NCBI GenBank assembly: GCA_934130405.1 | Contig: CAKOXX010000026.1 | Location: forward strand, 1-15,154 | DNA: 15,154 bases | Reading direction: 5' to 3' | Origin: an uncultured Bacilli bacterium | GTDB taxonomy: Bacteria > Bacillota_I > Bacilli_A > RF39 > UBA660 | Shown here: in pieces, positions 5,886-12,790 of the stretch | How the letters are laid out: every line of letters begins with the position of its first letter | Position numbering within the stretch: position 1 is the stretch's first letter | The notes under the pieces: model-generated | Told to the model about the DNA's origin: nothing | The model's database searches: none | The model's input: the letters and a program-made list of their open reading frames with translations, nothing else | Program-made: the position numbers and the translations under genes

Positions 5886-7155
5886 AGAATTTACTGATTG
5901 GGCTATAAATAATGAAGAAATAACTTTTCATCAAACTAAAGAATGGGCTGACTTAAAAAAAAGAAATGGTTGGAATTCTTACTATGTTGGATTAAAAGAT
6001 AAAGGTATAATTAAAGCAGCTAGTTTAATTCTTTCTAAAGAAATACCAGTTATTAAAAAGAAAATGTTTTATGCTCCCCGTGGTTTCTTAATTGATTATC
6101 ATAATTTAGAATTACTAACCACTTTTACTAAAGAAATTAAAAAATTTGCAAAAGAAAAAAATGCTATTTTCATTAAAATCGATCCTTATGTTATGTATAA
6201 AGAACACGATTTAAATGGTGACTTAGTTCCTGATGGTATTGATAACAGTGATACTGTTGATAATCTTAAGTCTTTAGGTTATCACCATTTTGGTTTTAAC
6301 TTAATGCAAGATACTCTTCAACCTAGATGGATGCACACTATAACAGTTAAAAATCGTTCATTAGATGATGTTATGAAAGATATGGAATCTAAAACTAGAC
6401 AGATACTACGAAAAAATGAACGACTTGGTGTTAAATCAAGAGAAATCACTCGTGATGAAATTAAAACATTCAAAGATATAATGCAACATACTGGTGAAAG
6501 AAGAGATTTTATTGATCGCCCTCTTTCTTATTATGAAAATATGTGGGATACCCTCCATGACTCTGGTATTTTAAAAATTTTAGTAGCAGAAGTTGATTTT
6601 GACGAAGAAATAAAAAATACAAAAGCGGAAATTAAAAAATTAGAAGAAGCTATCAAAGAACGGGAAGAAAAATTTAATAACAAAACTGTTCCTATGAATG
6701 AAAAGAAGTATAATGCTAATCAAAAGAAAGATAAAGACGAAATTGAAAGACTTAAAAAGAATATTGAAAAATCTAAATCAATGAAAAAAGAATATGGTGC
6801 TAAACCTATTCTTGGAGGTATTTTATTTTTAATATATGGAAATGAAGTTTTATCCTTATTTGGTGGTAGCAAAAAAGAATTAATGTCATTTCAATCTGCT
6901 TATACTCTTCACTTTGAAGGAATAAAATATGCTATAGAAAATGGTTACGATACTTATAATTTCTATGGTATTACAGGAAATTTTAGTAAAGATAATCCTT
7001 TACTTGGTCTATATTTGTTTAAGAAAAGCTTTGGTGGTCAAGTAGTAGAACTAATTGGAGAATTTGACCTTATTATAAGTAAGTTTTGGTATCATACTTA
7101 TAATATTAGTTTCAAATTATATCACAAATTAAAGAAATTAAAAAATCATAAATAA
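5860..7155 (+). CDS. FemABX-family peptidoglycan bridge aminoacyltransferase, second paralogue
   Basis: The 431 residues run parallel to the preceding paralogue: FHQTKEWADLKKRNGW, FYAPRGFLIDYHN, AIFIKIDPYV and SLGYHHFGFN. A coiled-coil arm follows at about residues 249-315, then YNFYGITGNFSKDNPLLGLY and FKKSFGGQVVELIGEFDL. The arm is somewhat longer than in the first copy and includes a non-helical NNKTVPMNEKKYN turn. The start ATG at 5860 lies inside the end of the first gene, with AGAAGGAG (5845-5852) in its last codons, so translation is coupled. Two different Fem enzymes in one operon usually attach successive bridge residues (as FemA/FemB or MurM/MurN), which is the likely arrangement here. 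A hairpin terminator follows. Confidence 0.92.
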   Translation: MKLEILTVKEFTDWAINNEEITFHQTKEWADLKKRNGWNSYYVGLKDKGIIKAASLILSKEIPVIKKKMFYAPRGFLIDYHNLELLTTFTKEIKKFAKEKNAIFIKIDPYVMYKEHDLNGDLVPDGIDNSDTVDNLKSLGYHHFGFNLMQDTLQPRWMHTITVKNRSLDDVMKDMESKTRQILRKNERLGVKSREITRDEIKTFKDIMQHTGERRDFIDRPLSYYENMWDTLHDSGILKILVAEVDFDEEIKNTKAEIKKLEEAIKEREEKFNNKTVPMNEKKYNANQKKDKDEIERLKKNIEKSKSMKKEYGAKPILGGILFLIYGNEVLSLFGGSKKELMSFQSAYTLHFEGIKYAIENGYDTYNFYGITGNFSKDNPLLGLYLFKKSFGGQVVELIGEFDLIISKFWYHTYNISFKLYHKLKKLKNHK

Positions 7156-7159
7156 AAGG

Positions 7160-7184
7160 CTCTTGTATAAACAAGAGTTTTTTT
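7160..7184 (+). terminator. Bidirectional terminator between the FemAB pair and corA
   Basis: CTCTTGT (7160-7166), loop ATAA and ACAAGAG (7171-7177) are followed by seven T (7178-7184). Read on the minus strand the same stem is followed by CCTTTTATTT, so it can also end the convergent corA transcript, whose stop codon touches the T-run. Confidence 0.85.
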
Positions 7185-8127
7185 AAAGCATATTTTTCTT
7201 TTTTAGAATAAGTGCTACTATAACTGATAGTAATATTGATAAAAATAAAAGTAAGTAAAATGAATAAGGATTATGAGAAAACTCACCAAAACTTACATTC
7301 ATTCCCATGAAAGAAGCCACCATAGTAGGAATTGATACTACTATAGTAATACCCGCTAGAAATTTCATAATACCATTTAAGTTATTAGAAATAACTGTAG
7401 CAACTGTATCAGTAGTACTACTTAAAATTCCACGGTATAAGTCTGCCATATTACTAGCTTGACTATTCTCAATAATAGCATCATCTAGTAAGTCTTCATC
7501 TTCTATATACATTTCTATCACATTACCTTTTTTTATCTTATCAAGAACAACACCATTACTTTGTAAAGCGGTAATTATATAAGTTAAACTATTTTCTAAT
7601 GCTAATAGATTAACTAATTCCTCATTTTTAGTAGCAGTTAAAATTTTACTTTCTGCTGTTTCTATTTTCTTATCTATATCACGTAATGTTTTTAAGTATA
7701 AAACTGCTAATCGATAGATAATTTGAATAACAAATCTACTTTTCTTATAAGTATAAAATTCCTTTACTTTACCACTAGAAAATTCTTCCAAAAATTCATA
7801 TTTTTGCAATGCTACTGTTACAATATAATCATTTCTCACAATTAAAATTGCTAACGGTAAAGTCTTAGTCTCATGCAAACCCTTACTACTATCTTTAACA
7901 GGCACATCTAAAAGTAGCATCTTCGTACCATCTTCTTCATCTATTCTCGGTTTTTCATCATCATCTAAAATACTTATTAAAAAGTCCTTCTTAACACCAA
8001 GTGAAGATGAAACTTTTTGTAATTCTTCTTCAGTTGGTTTTTCTAAGTGAACCCAACATCCTATTTCAAAATCATTAAGTTTTCTAAACTCATTAGTATT
8101 TAAATCTGTATTATAGATTTTTAGCAT
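7183..8127 (-). CDS. corA: CorA-family divalent cation (Mg2+/Co2+) transporter
   Basis: CorA forms a pentameric Mg2+ channel in the cytoplasmic membrane. The 314 residues show the family plan: an acidic N-terminal cytosolic domain, a long helical region (about 120-250) and two C-terminal membrane helices (about 255-275 and 288-308). The selectivity motif Gly-Met-Asn is at residues 275-277 (SFMGMNVSF), right after TM1, and a basic end (KKKNML) follows TM2. The residue before GMN is Met rather than the usual Tyr. The start ATG at 8127 has GGTGGGAG upstream, and a strong promoter lies in the 63-nt gap before it, so it can be expressed apart from DUF421 and fhs. Mg2+ versus Co2+/Ni2+ preference cannot be told. 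Confidence 0.92.
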   Translation of the reverse strand: MLKIYNTDLNTNEFRKLNDFEIGCWVHLEKPTEEELQKVSSSLGVKKDFLISILDDDEKPRIDEEDGTKMLLLDVPVKDSSKGLHETKTLPLAILIVRNDYIVTVALQKYEFLEEFSSGKVKEFYTYKKSRFVIQIIYRLAVLYLKTLRDIDKKIETAESKILTATKNEELVNLLALENSLTYIITALQSNGVVLDKIKKGNVIEMYIEDEDLLDDAIIENSQASNMADLYRGILSSTTDTVATVISNNLNGIMKFLAGITIVVSIPTMVASFMGMNVSFGEFSHNPYSFYLLLFLSILLSVIVALILKKKNML

Positions 8128-8150
8128 ACTCCCACCTCTTTATCTACTTC

Positions 8151-8179
8151 ATCATAAAATTTTAAATAGTTTTTGTCAA
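8151..8179 (-). promoter_or_regulatory. corA promoter
   Basis: On the minus strand TTGACA (8179-8174), a 17-bp spacer and TATGAT (8156-8151) form a near-consensus promoter. It lies in the gap between the DUF421 gene and corA and gives a short leader of about 17 nt. No Mg2+-sensing riboswitch would fit in this leader. Confidence 0.75.
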
Positions 8180-8190
8180 GCAAAAAGAAG

Positions 8191-8904
8191 TTACTCTAAA
8201 ACTCTAACTTCCTTATTTATATTCTTCTCATAAACTGTCATTTTTTCTTTGCTATCTAAAATAACAAGAGCTAAAGAATTTATATCTTTATAATGATTAT
8301 TTTTTAATCTTGTTAATAACCATTCTTCATTTTTACCTATTTCTTTCAAGTTATTTATCATTATTTTACCATCTATAATAGCATTGCAACATAGTCCTTC
8401 ATAAGATGTTTTTAATTTTATATCTTTTCTTTTAACTGGTTGAGCATTACTCTTAGGTAGAAAACTAACTTGACCATTCGCTTCCATAATAGCAAATTCT
8501 ATTTCACTAAGATTAAAATATCCTTGAATTCTTGCTTCTTGTAAAAAGTCATTTAAATCTAACTTACTTTTCTTTAAAGCTTTATAGTTTAGTTTACCAT
8601 CTTCTATTAATACCGTTGGACACCCAATCAACAAGCGTCTAGCTATAATACTTTTATTAGTTAAAAGTGTTATTAAATAAGCGAATACTGCATAAATAGA
8701 AATAGCAAATACTCCTTCAAAGAAATCTATTTCATTATTTAAAGTCATTTCAGCAGCAATAGAGCCAATACTTATACCAATAATATAATCAAAAACATTT
8801 AACTGACTCACCTGTTTACGTCCCATTACTTTAGAGAGTATAAATAGTACAACTATTGAAGTAATACCTTTTCCTAGAATTAATAAATATCCCATACCAA
8901 TCAC
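8191..8904 (-). CDS. DUF421 / YetF-family membrane protein
   Basis: The 237 residues begin with three membrane helices (about 5-24, 38-55 and 63-83). The family's conserved loop between the first two is MGRKQVSQLNVFDYIIGISI, followed by GSIAAEMT. A cytosolic domain follows with RLLIGCPTVLIEDGKLN and LRE-type features (LQEARIQGYFNLSEIEFAIMEANGQVSFLPK), as in the YetF/YcaP/YdfS group. Biochemical function is unknown; some Bacillus members are sporulation linked. The longest frame starts at GTG 8904, but ATG 8895 (MGYLLILG) has GGTGAT just upstream and may be the true start, giving 234 residues. It lies 24 nt after fhs without a visible promoter, so the two are probably cotranscribed. The C-terminal about 60 residues (after residue 175) are poorly conserved to my eye. 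Confidence 0.88.
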   Translation of the reverse strand: MIGMGYLLILGKGITSIVVLFILSKVMGRKQVSQLNVFDYIIGISIGSIAAEMTLNNEIDFFEGVFAISIYAVFAYLITLLTNKSIIARRLLIGCPTVLIEDGKLNYKALKKSKLDLNDFLQEARIQGYFNLSEIEFAIMEANGQVSFLPKSNAQPVKRKDIKLKTSYEGLCCNAIIDGKIMINNLKEIGKNEEWLLTRLKNNHYKDINSLALVILDSKEKMTVYEKNINKEVRVLE

Positions 8905-8928
8905 CAGTATTAGTATGGTTTTATTTAT

Positions 8929-10524
8929 TTAAAAAATACCTATTATTTTATCATCAACAACATCTATTTGTTCATAATTTGGATTTGTTGGTAATCCTGG
9001 CATTGTTACTATTTTTCCCAATAGAACTGTAATAAATCCTGCTCCATTATTTATAACAATATCTTCTACTGTCAATAAGTTATCTTTAGGAAAACCTAAT
9101 TTTTTAGCATCATCTGAAATTGAATACTGTGTTTTAGCAACACAAATTGGAAGATATTCTAAACCTAGCTTCTTAATTAGTTTTAATTGCTCCAAGGCTT
9201 TTTCTTTATAAGTTATTTCTTTCGCATGATATACTTTTTCTCCTAAAATATTTAATTTTTCTATTACAGTCATTTTATCAGTAAGAAGTGGGACAAAATT
9301 ATTTTGGTCTTTGGTTAACTCTCTTACTTTACAGGCAAAATCAAGCGCTCCTTCACTACCTTTTGCATAACTATCAGTTAAAGCAAATTGATAATTTGTT
9401 TTTTCCACAAAATTCTTTAGTTTTTCAACATATGAAGAATCGTCAGTAGTAAAATGATTACAACAAACTATTACTGGCACATTGTAGTTAGAAAGATGTT
9501 CAAGATGGGCTTCTACATTAGAAAGACCTTTAGTAAAGTCTCCTTCTCCTTGATATAGTATTGATCTAATCGTCACTACTAATACAATAGCATCTGGTTT
9601 TTCATCTGCTATATTACAAAACAAATTCATAAACTTTTCAGCACCTAAATCTGCTCCAAAGCCAGCTTCTGTTATTACATAGTCAGATAAAGAAAGAGCT
9701 AGTTTTAAAGAAGTGATACTACTTGTTCCGTGTGCTATATTAGCGAATGGTCCACCATGAATAAAAGCTGGAGTTCCTTCTAAGGTTTGAACAAGATTAG
9801 GAAGAAAGGCATCTTTTAGTAAAGCAGTTAGAGCTCCTTCTAGTTTCAAATCACGAGCTAATATTGGTTTATCATCACTAGTAAGACCAAGTAGTAAGTT
9901 ACCAAGTCGTTCTTTTAAATCAGTAAAAGATTTAGCTAAACAGAAAATAGTCATTATTTCACTAGCTGACGTAATTGTATAATGGTCAGTATATTTTTCT
10001 TTATTACAAGTCAATTCAATGTTTCTTAAACTTCTATCATTCATATCAACAGCACGTTTAAAAAGTATCTTTGAAAATCCTAGTGAATTACCTTTTTCAA
10101 TATGATTATATATTGCTGCACTAACTAAGTTACTGCAAGAAGTTATTGCGTGAAAATCCCCAGTGAAATGTAAGTTTATATCAGTCATAGGTACAACTTG
10201 ACTATAACCTCCACCAGTAGCTCCTCCTTTAAGTCCAAAAACTGGTCCAAGTGATGGTTCCCTTAATGCTAAGCAAACATTTTCTCCTAGCTTAGCAAAA
10301 GCATCAGCTAAACCTATACTGACTGTTGTTTTACCTTCTCCATAAGGAGTGGGACTCATTGCTGTTACTAAGATTAGTTTTCCTCTCTTTTCCTTAACAT
10401 TTTTAACCACTTTAGCTTTATCTTTTCCATATAGTATTAAATCACCATCATTTAAGCCTAGCTTTGCTGCTACTTTTTGAATTGGTAAAGATTCATATTG
10501 GTCACATATTTCTATATCTGTCAT
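8929..10524 (-). CDS. fhs: Formate--tetrahydrofolate ligase
   Basis: Fhs joins formate to tetrahydrofolate using ATP to give 10-formyl-THF, feeding one-carbon metabolism in the cytoplasm. With ATG 10524 as start it has 531 residues, slightly shorter than the usual 555 or so. Visible motifs are the nucleotide loop SPTPYGEGKTT (57-67), LREPSLGPVFGLKGGATGGG with the following YSQVVPMTDINLHFTGDFHA, GTPAFIHGGPFANIAHG, ITEAGFGADLGAEKF and the C-terminal MPGLPTNP. The common HGCNS after the IA step reads HGTSS here. The frame is open to a GTG at 10533, but GGAG ends only two bases before it, so ATG 10524 with 10-nt spacing fits better. It probably leads a transcript with DUF421. Confidence 0.95.
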   Translation of the reverse strand: MTDIEICDQYESLPIQKVAAKLGLNDGDLILYGKDKAKVVKNVKEKRGKLILVTAMSPTPYGEGKTTVSIGLADAFAKLGENVCLALREPSLGPVFGLKGGATGGGYSQVVPMTDINLHFTGDFHAITSCSNLVSAAIYNHIEKGNSLGFSKILFKRAVDMNDRSLRNIELTCNKEKYTDHYTITSASEIMTIFCLAKSFTDLKERLGNLLLGLTSDDKPILARDLKLEGALTALLKDAFLPNLVQTLEGTPAFIHGGPFANIAHGTSSITSLKLALSLSDYVITEAGFGADLGAEKFMNLFCNIADEKPDAIVLVVTIRSILYQGEGDFTKGLSNVEAHLEHLSNYNVPVIVCCNHFTTDDSSYVEKLKNFVEKTNYQFALTDSYAKGSEGALDFACKVRELTKDQNNFVPLLTDKMTVIEKLNILGEKVYHAKEITYKEKALEQLKLIKKLGLEYLPICVAKTQYSISDDAKKLGFPKDNLLTVEDIVINNGAGFITVLLGKIVTMPGLPTNPNYEQIDVVDDKIIGIF

Positions 10525-10550
10525 TAATATCACTCTCCGTTTACAGAACT

Positions 10551-10579
10551 ATTGTAGCATAAAAATAAATTTTTTTAAA
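10551..10579 (-). promoter_or_regulatory. Candidate fhs promoter
   Basis: On the minus strand the -10 TACAAT (10556-10551) lies 17 bp from a weak -35 TTTAAA (10579-10574). The predicted start near 10544 would leave a leader of about 20 nt before the fhs ATG. Confidence 0.5.
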
Positions 10580-10700
10580 TTATGCCAATTTTGCAAATTC
10601 AGACATAAAAATTGCCGAATTTTGCATTTTCAAGGGTAGCCAGCGCCATTTTCGGCCAAAAATAGGGCTGAATTTGCAATTTTCCCCCTTTGCATTTCAA
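10580..10700. repeat. GC-rich repeat-like intergenic element of unknown nature
   Basis: This stretch between fhs and the adhesin gene differs sharply from its AT-rich flanks: about 42% GC over 10611-10700 and 55% over 10631-10670 by direct count. It has a perfect 12-bp inverted repeat, TTGCAAATTCAG (10591-10602) and CTGAATTTGCAA (10668-10679), and four copies of TTTGCA at 10590, 10621, 10673 and 10689. Several overlapping frames are open. The plus strand is open without any ATG from 10569 to 10727. The minus strand has small ATG frames at 10695-10630, 10649-10599 and 10606-10580, none with a good ribosome binding site. It could be a dispersed intergenic repeat, a regulatory region or a small RNA; I cannot name it. 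Confidence 0.45.
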
Positions 10701-10718
10701 ATTGTAGTTTGCTATTGT
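10690..10718 (+). promoter_or_regulatory. Weak candidate promoter of the adhesin-sortase pair
   Basis: TTGCAT (10690-10695), a 17-bp spacer and TATTGT (10713-10718) is the best-placed promoter-like pair upstream of ATG 10748, but both boxes match consensus poorly. The -35 coincides with the last TTTGCA copy of the GC-rich element, so an activator might be required. Confidence 0.3.
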
Positions 10719-10747
10719 AAAAACCGTTAAGAAAAAGGAGGGAATTT

Positions 10748-12211
10748 ATGAAAAAAATATTATTATTCTTAACATTAACAAGTGTATTTTTTATCTGTAA
10801 TACCACTAAAGTTTATGCCAAAACAAATACCTTTTATGAAGGAGAGTATATTAATGGCATATATATGGTGAGATATGATAAAAGTACAAAAATGAAACAT
10901 TACCAGAAAGCTAGATTTTACAAAAGTTCAACAGATAATTCTATCGCCTATTGCTTAGAGCCTTTTAAAGTTTTTCAACCTAACAATAACACTTATGATG
11001 GAATGATATCACAAGCAAGTTATGATAGTAATACTTGGCAGAGAGTAACAGACTTAGTCAACTTCGGATACCTTTATAAAGATCATACTGACCCTAAATG
11101 GTATGCCATAACACAAATGATGATTTGGGAAACAGTAGATAAAAATAATGAATTTTATTTCACTGATACTTTAAATGGGAATATAGTTAACATTTTTACT
11201 GAAGAAAAGAATGAGATTGAAAGATTGATTAGTGATAGTAAAAAAACTCCTAGTTTTGCTAATAACAAGTATAATTCATTAATTGGAAAAACAATAACAA
11301 TAACTGATACTAATGGAATATTAAAGAATTTTACCACTATCAAAGATAATGAAAGTAATTTAAATGAAAATACTTTTTCTATTAAAAGAAATCATTCTGT
11401 CTGCCATACTCAAATTTTCTATAGTAATTATGGTTTAGGAAGAGAAAGAGCTTTATACTATGCAAATGGTATCTCACAGCGATTAGTAAGCATTGGTTCA
11501 AGTAAAGCGATGGAAGTACCAGTTACTTTCTGTTTTTATCAATTAAAATTAAATCTAACTAAAGTTGATAAAGATACAAAAGAATTCAAAGGTCAAGGCG
11601 AAGCTGATTTAAAAGGAACTATCTTTACTCTATACAATAATAAAGAAGAAAAAGTCACTGATATAACATTCAATGATGAAGGAAAAGCAGAAATAATTGG
11701 TGAAGGTGATAAATCATTTATTGATTTTGGTACTTATTATTTACAAGAAACTAAAGCTGGAACTGGTTACATCAAGGATGATACCTTCTATGAAATTACA
11801 TTTGATGAAAATAATACTACTATAAGCAAAGTATTAGAAAATGAAGTTATTAAAGGTAAAATACTTATTGAAAAAAGTTATGGTGACAAACAATTAATGC
11901 AAAATGAAAAAGATGTCACTTTTGAAATTTATAATAAAGATAAGAAACTAGTAAAAACTATCACAACAGATGAAAACGGGTTAGCTAGTATTGAATTACC
12001 ATATGGTCACTATACTATCAAACAAAAAACTACTACTGAAGGTTACAGTAAAGTAGAACCTTTTGAAGTATTTATTAAAGAAAAACAAGATTATAAATAT
12101 AAAATATATGACTATAAAAATGAGGAACCTAAGAAAGAAGAAATTATAATCGTTGATGTTCCAAATACTTATATTAATATACCCATTGCTTTACTAGGAA
12201 GTGCTATTTAA
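10748..12211 (+). CDS. Secreted thioester-domain adhesin with two Cna-B/SpaA-like domains
   Basis: The 487 residues begin with a signal peptide (residues 1-24, ending KVYA). A thioester domain follows: Cys69 in SIAYCLEPF and Gln123 in YAITQMMIWETV match the Cys and TQxxIW motifs that form an internal Cys-Gln thioester, used by Gram-positive adhesins to bind host amines covalently. Two prealbumin-like Cna-B domains come next. The first (about 266-368) has Lys272, the E-box Glu334 (YLQETKAGTGY) and Asn365, the set for an isopeptide bond. The second (about 369-460) has Lys376 and Asn458 but Gln426 at the E-box position. The C-terminus has VPNTY (471-475), an LPxTG-like motif, then only 12 residues with no basic tail. 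GGAGG precedes the start; the stop overlaps the sortase start. Confidence 0.88.
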   Translation: MKKILLFLTLTSVFFICNTTKVYAKTNTFYEGEYINGIYMVRYDKSTKMKHYQKARFYKSSTDNSIAYCLEPFKVFQPNNNTYDGMISQASYDSNTWQRVTDLVNFGYLYKDHTDPKWYAITQMMIWETVDKNNEFYFTDTLNGNIVNIFTEEKNEIERLISDSKKTPSFANNKYNSLIGKTITITDTNGILKNFTTIKDNESNLNENTFSIKRNHSVCHTQIFYSNYGLGRERALYYANGISQRLVSIGSSKAMEVPVTFCFYQLKLNLTKVDKDTKEFKGQGEADLKGTIFTLYNNKEEKVTDITFNDEGKAEIIGEGDKSFIDFGTYYLQETKAGTGYIKDDTFYEITFDENNTTISKVLENEVIKGKILIEKSYGDKQLMQNEKDVTFEIYNKDKKLVKTITTDENGLASIELPYGHYTIKQKTTTEGYSKVEPFEVFIKEKQDYKYKIYDYKNEEPKKEEIIIVDVPNTYINIPIALLGSAI

Positions 12212-12771
12212 TGAAGAAGAAATTAACACTTCTTCTTAGTGCATATATGATTTTTTGTTTTATGATTTATCAAAAGAATGTACATATTTCTAAATCTAAA
12301 ATTATTAAAACTGAAAATATCGAAAGAGTAGAGAATACTGCTAGACAAATAAGTAACGAAATAGATGTAAAAAATAACAATAATGACAATATTCTAGCAA
12401 CCCTAACAATTGATAAGATTAATCTACATGAAAATATTTATGATATCAATGATAAAAGAAATAATGTTGAAGAACACGTAACTATTTTAAATAACTCAGA
12501 GTTAAATAATGAATCATTAATTATTCTAGCAGCACACTCAGGTAATGGTAAACTTGCTTACTTTAATCGACTTGATGAGTTAAAAGAAAATGATAAAGTT
12601 AGATTATCTATCAATAATAAAGAATTAGTGTATAAAGTTAAAAAGATAGAAGAACAAGATAAAACTGGTAAGATTGAAATCATAAAATCTAGTGAAGAAC
12701 AATTAATTCTAACTACCTGTAGTAAGAATGATAATTCTAAACAATTAGTAATTTATAACCAAAAAATATAG
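12211..12771 (+). CDS. Sortase, probably anchoring the preceding adhesin
   Basis: The 186-residue protein has an N-terminal signal anchor (residues 4-20, KLTLLLSAYMIFCFMIY) and a low-complexity linker. The sortase domain runs from about residue 61 (ILATLTIDKINLHENIYD) to the end. Catalytic His109 is in LIILAAHSGNGKLAYFNRL and catalytic Cys170 in LILTTC. The usual Arg of the last strand is not evident: that strand reads SKQLVIYNQ (176-184), with Lys177/Gln178 at the place. Sortases cleave LPxTG-like signals and join the protein to the cell wall. The start overlaps the adhesin stop (TAATG), with AGGAAG 9 nt upstream inside the adhesin's last codons, so the two are translationally coupled. The family call is firm; class and substrate motif are inferred from context. 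Confidence 0.9.
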   Translation: MKKKLTLLLSAYMIFCFMIYQKNVHISKSKIIKTENIERVENTARQISNEIDVKNNNNDNILATLTIDKINLHENIYDINDKRNNVEEHVTILNNSELNNESLIILAAHSGNGKLAYFNRLDELKENDKVRLSINNKELVYKVKKIEEQDKTGKIEIIKSSEEQLILTTCSKNDNSKQLVIYNQKI

Positions 12772-12790
12772 ACACACTGGTCTATATTTT
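12763..12790 (+). terminator. Bidirectional terminator shared by sortase and the small membrane protein gene
   Basis: AAAATATAGAC (12763-12773) and GTCTATATTTT (12780-12790) form a perfect 11-bp stem with a 6-nt loop. The plus side runs into ATTTG; the minus side extends to six T. The stop codons of both convergent genes lie in this hairpin: TAG 12769-12771 on plus and TAA 12791-12789 on minus. Confidence 0.8.

Noticed and set aside
10580..10700. Protein-coding gene or leader peptide in the GC-rich intergenic element
   Set aside because: The long plus-strand frame has no ATG, and the short minus-strand ATG frames (8, 16 and 21 residues) lack ribosome binding sites; open frames are explained by the local rise in GC.
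11155..11343. Minus-strand frame of 62 codons inside the adhesin gene
   Set aside because: No ribosome binding site and lies wholly antisense to a well-supported domain protein.
12195..12215. Programmed frameshift fusing adhesin to sortase
   Set aside because: No slippery heptamer or downstream structure is evident, and the sortase has its own ribosome binding site (AGGAAG) and a standard signal anchor at its ATG. Kept only as a check for sequencing error.
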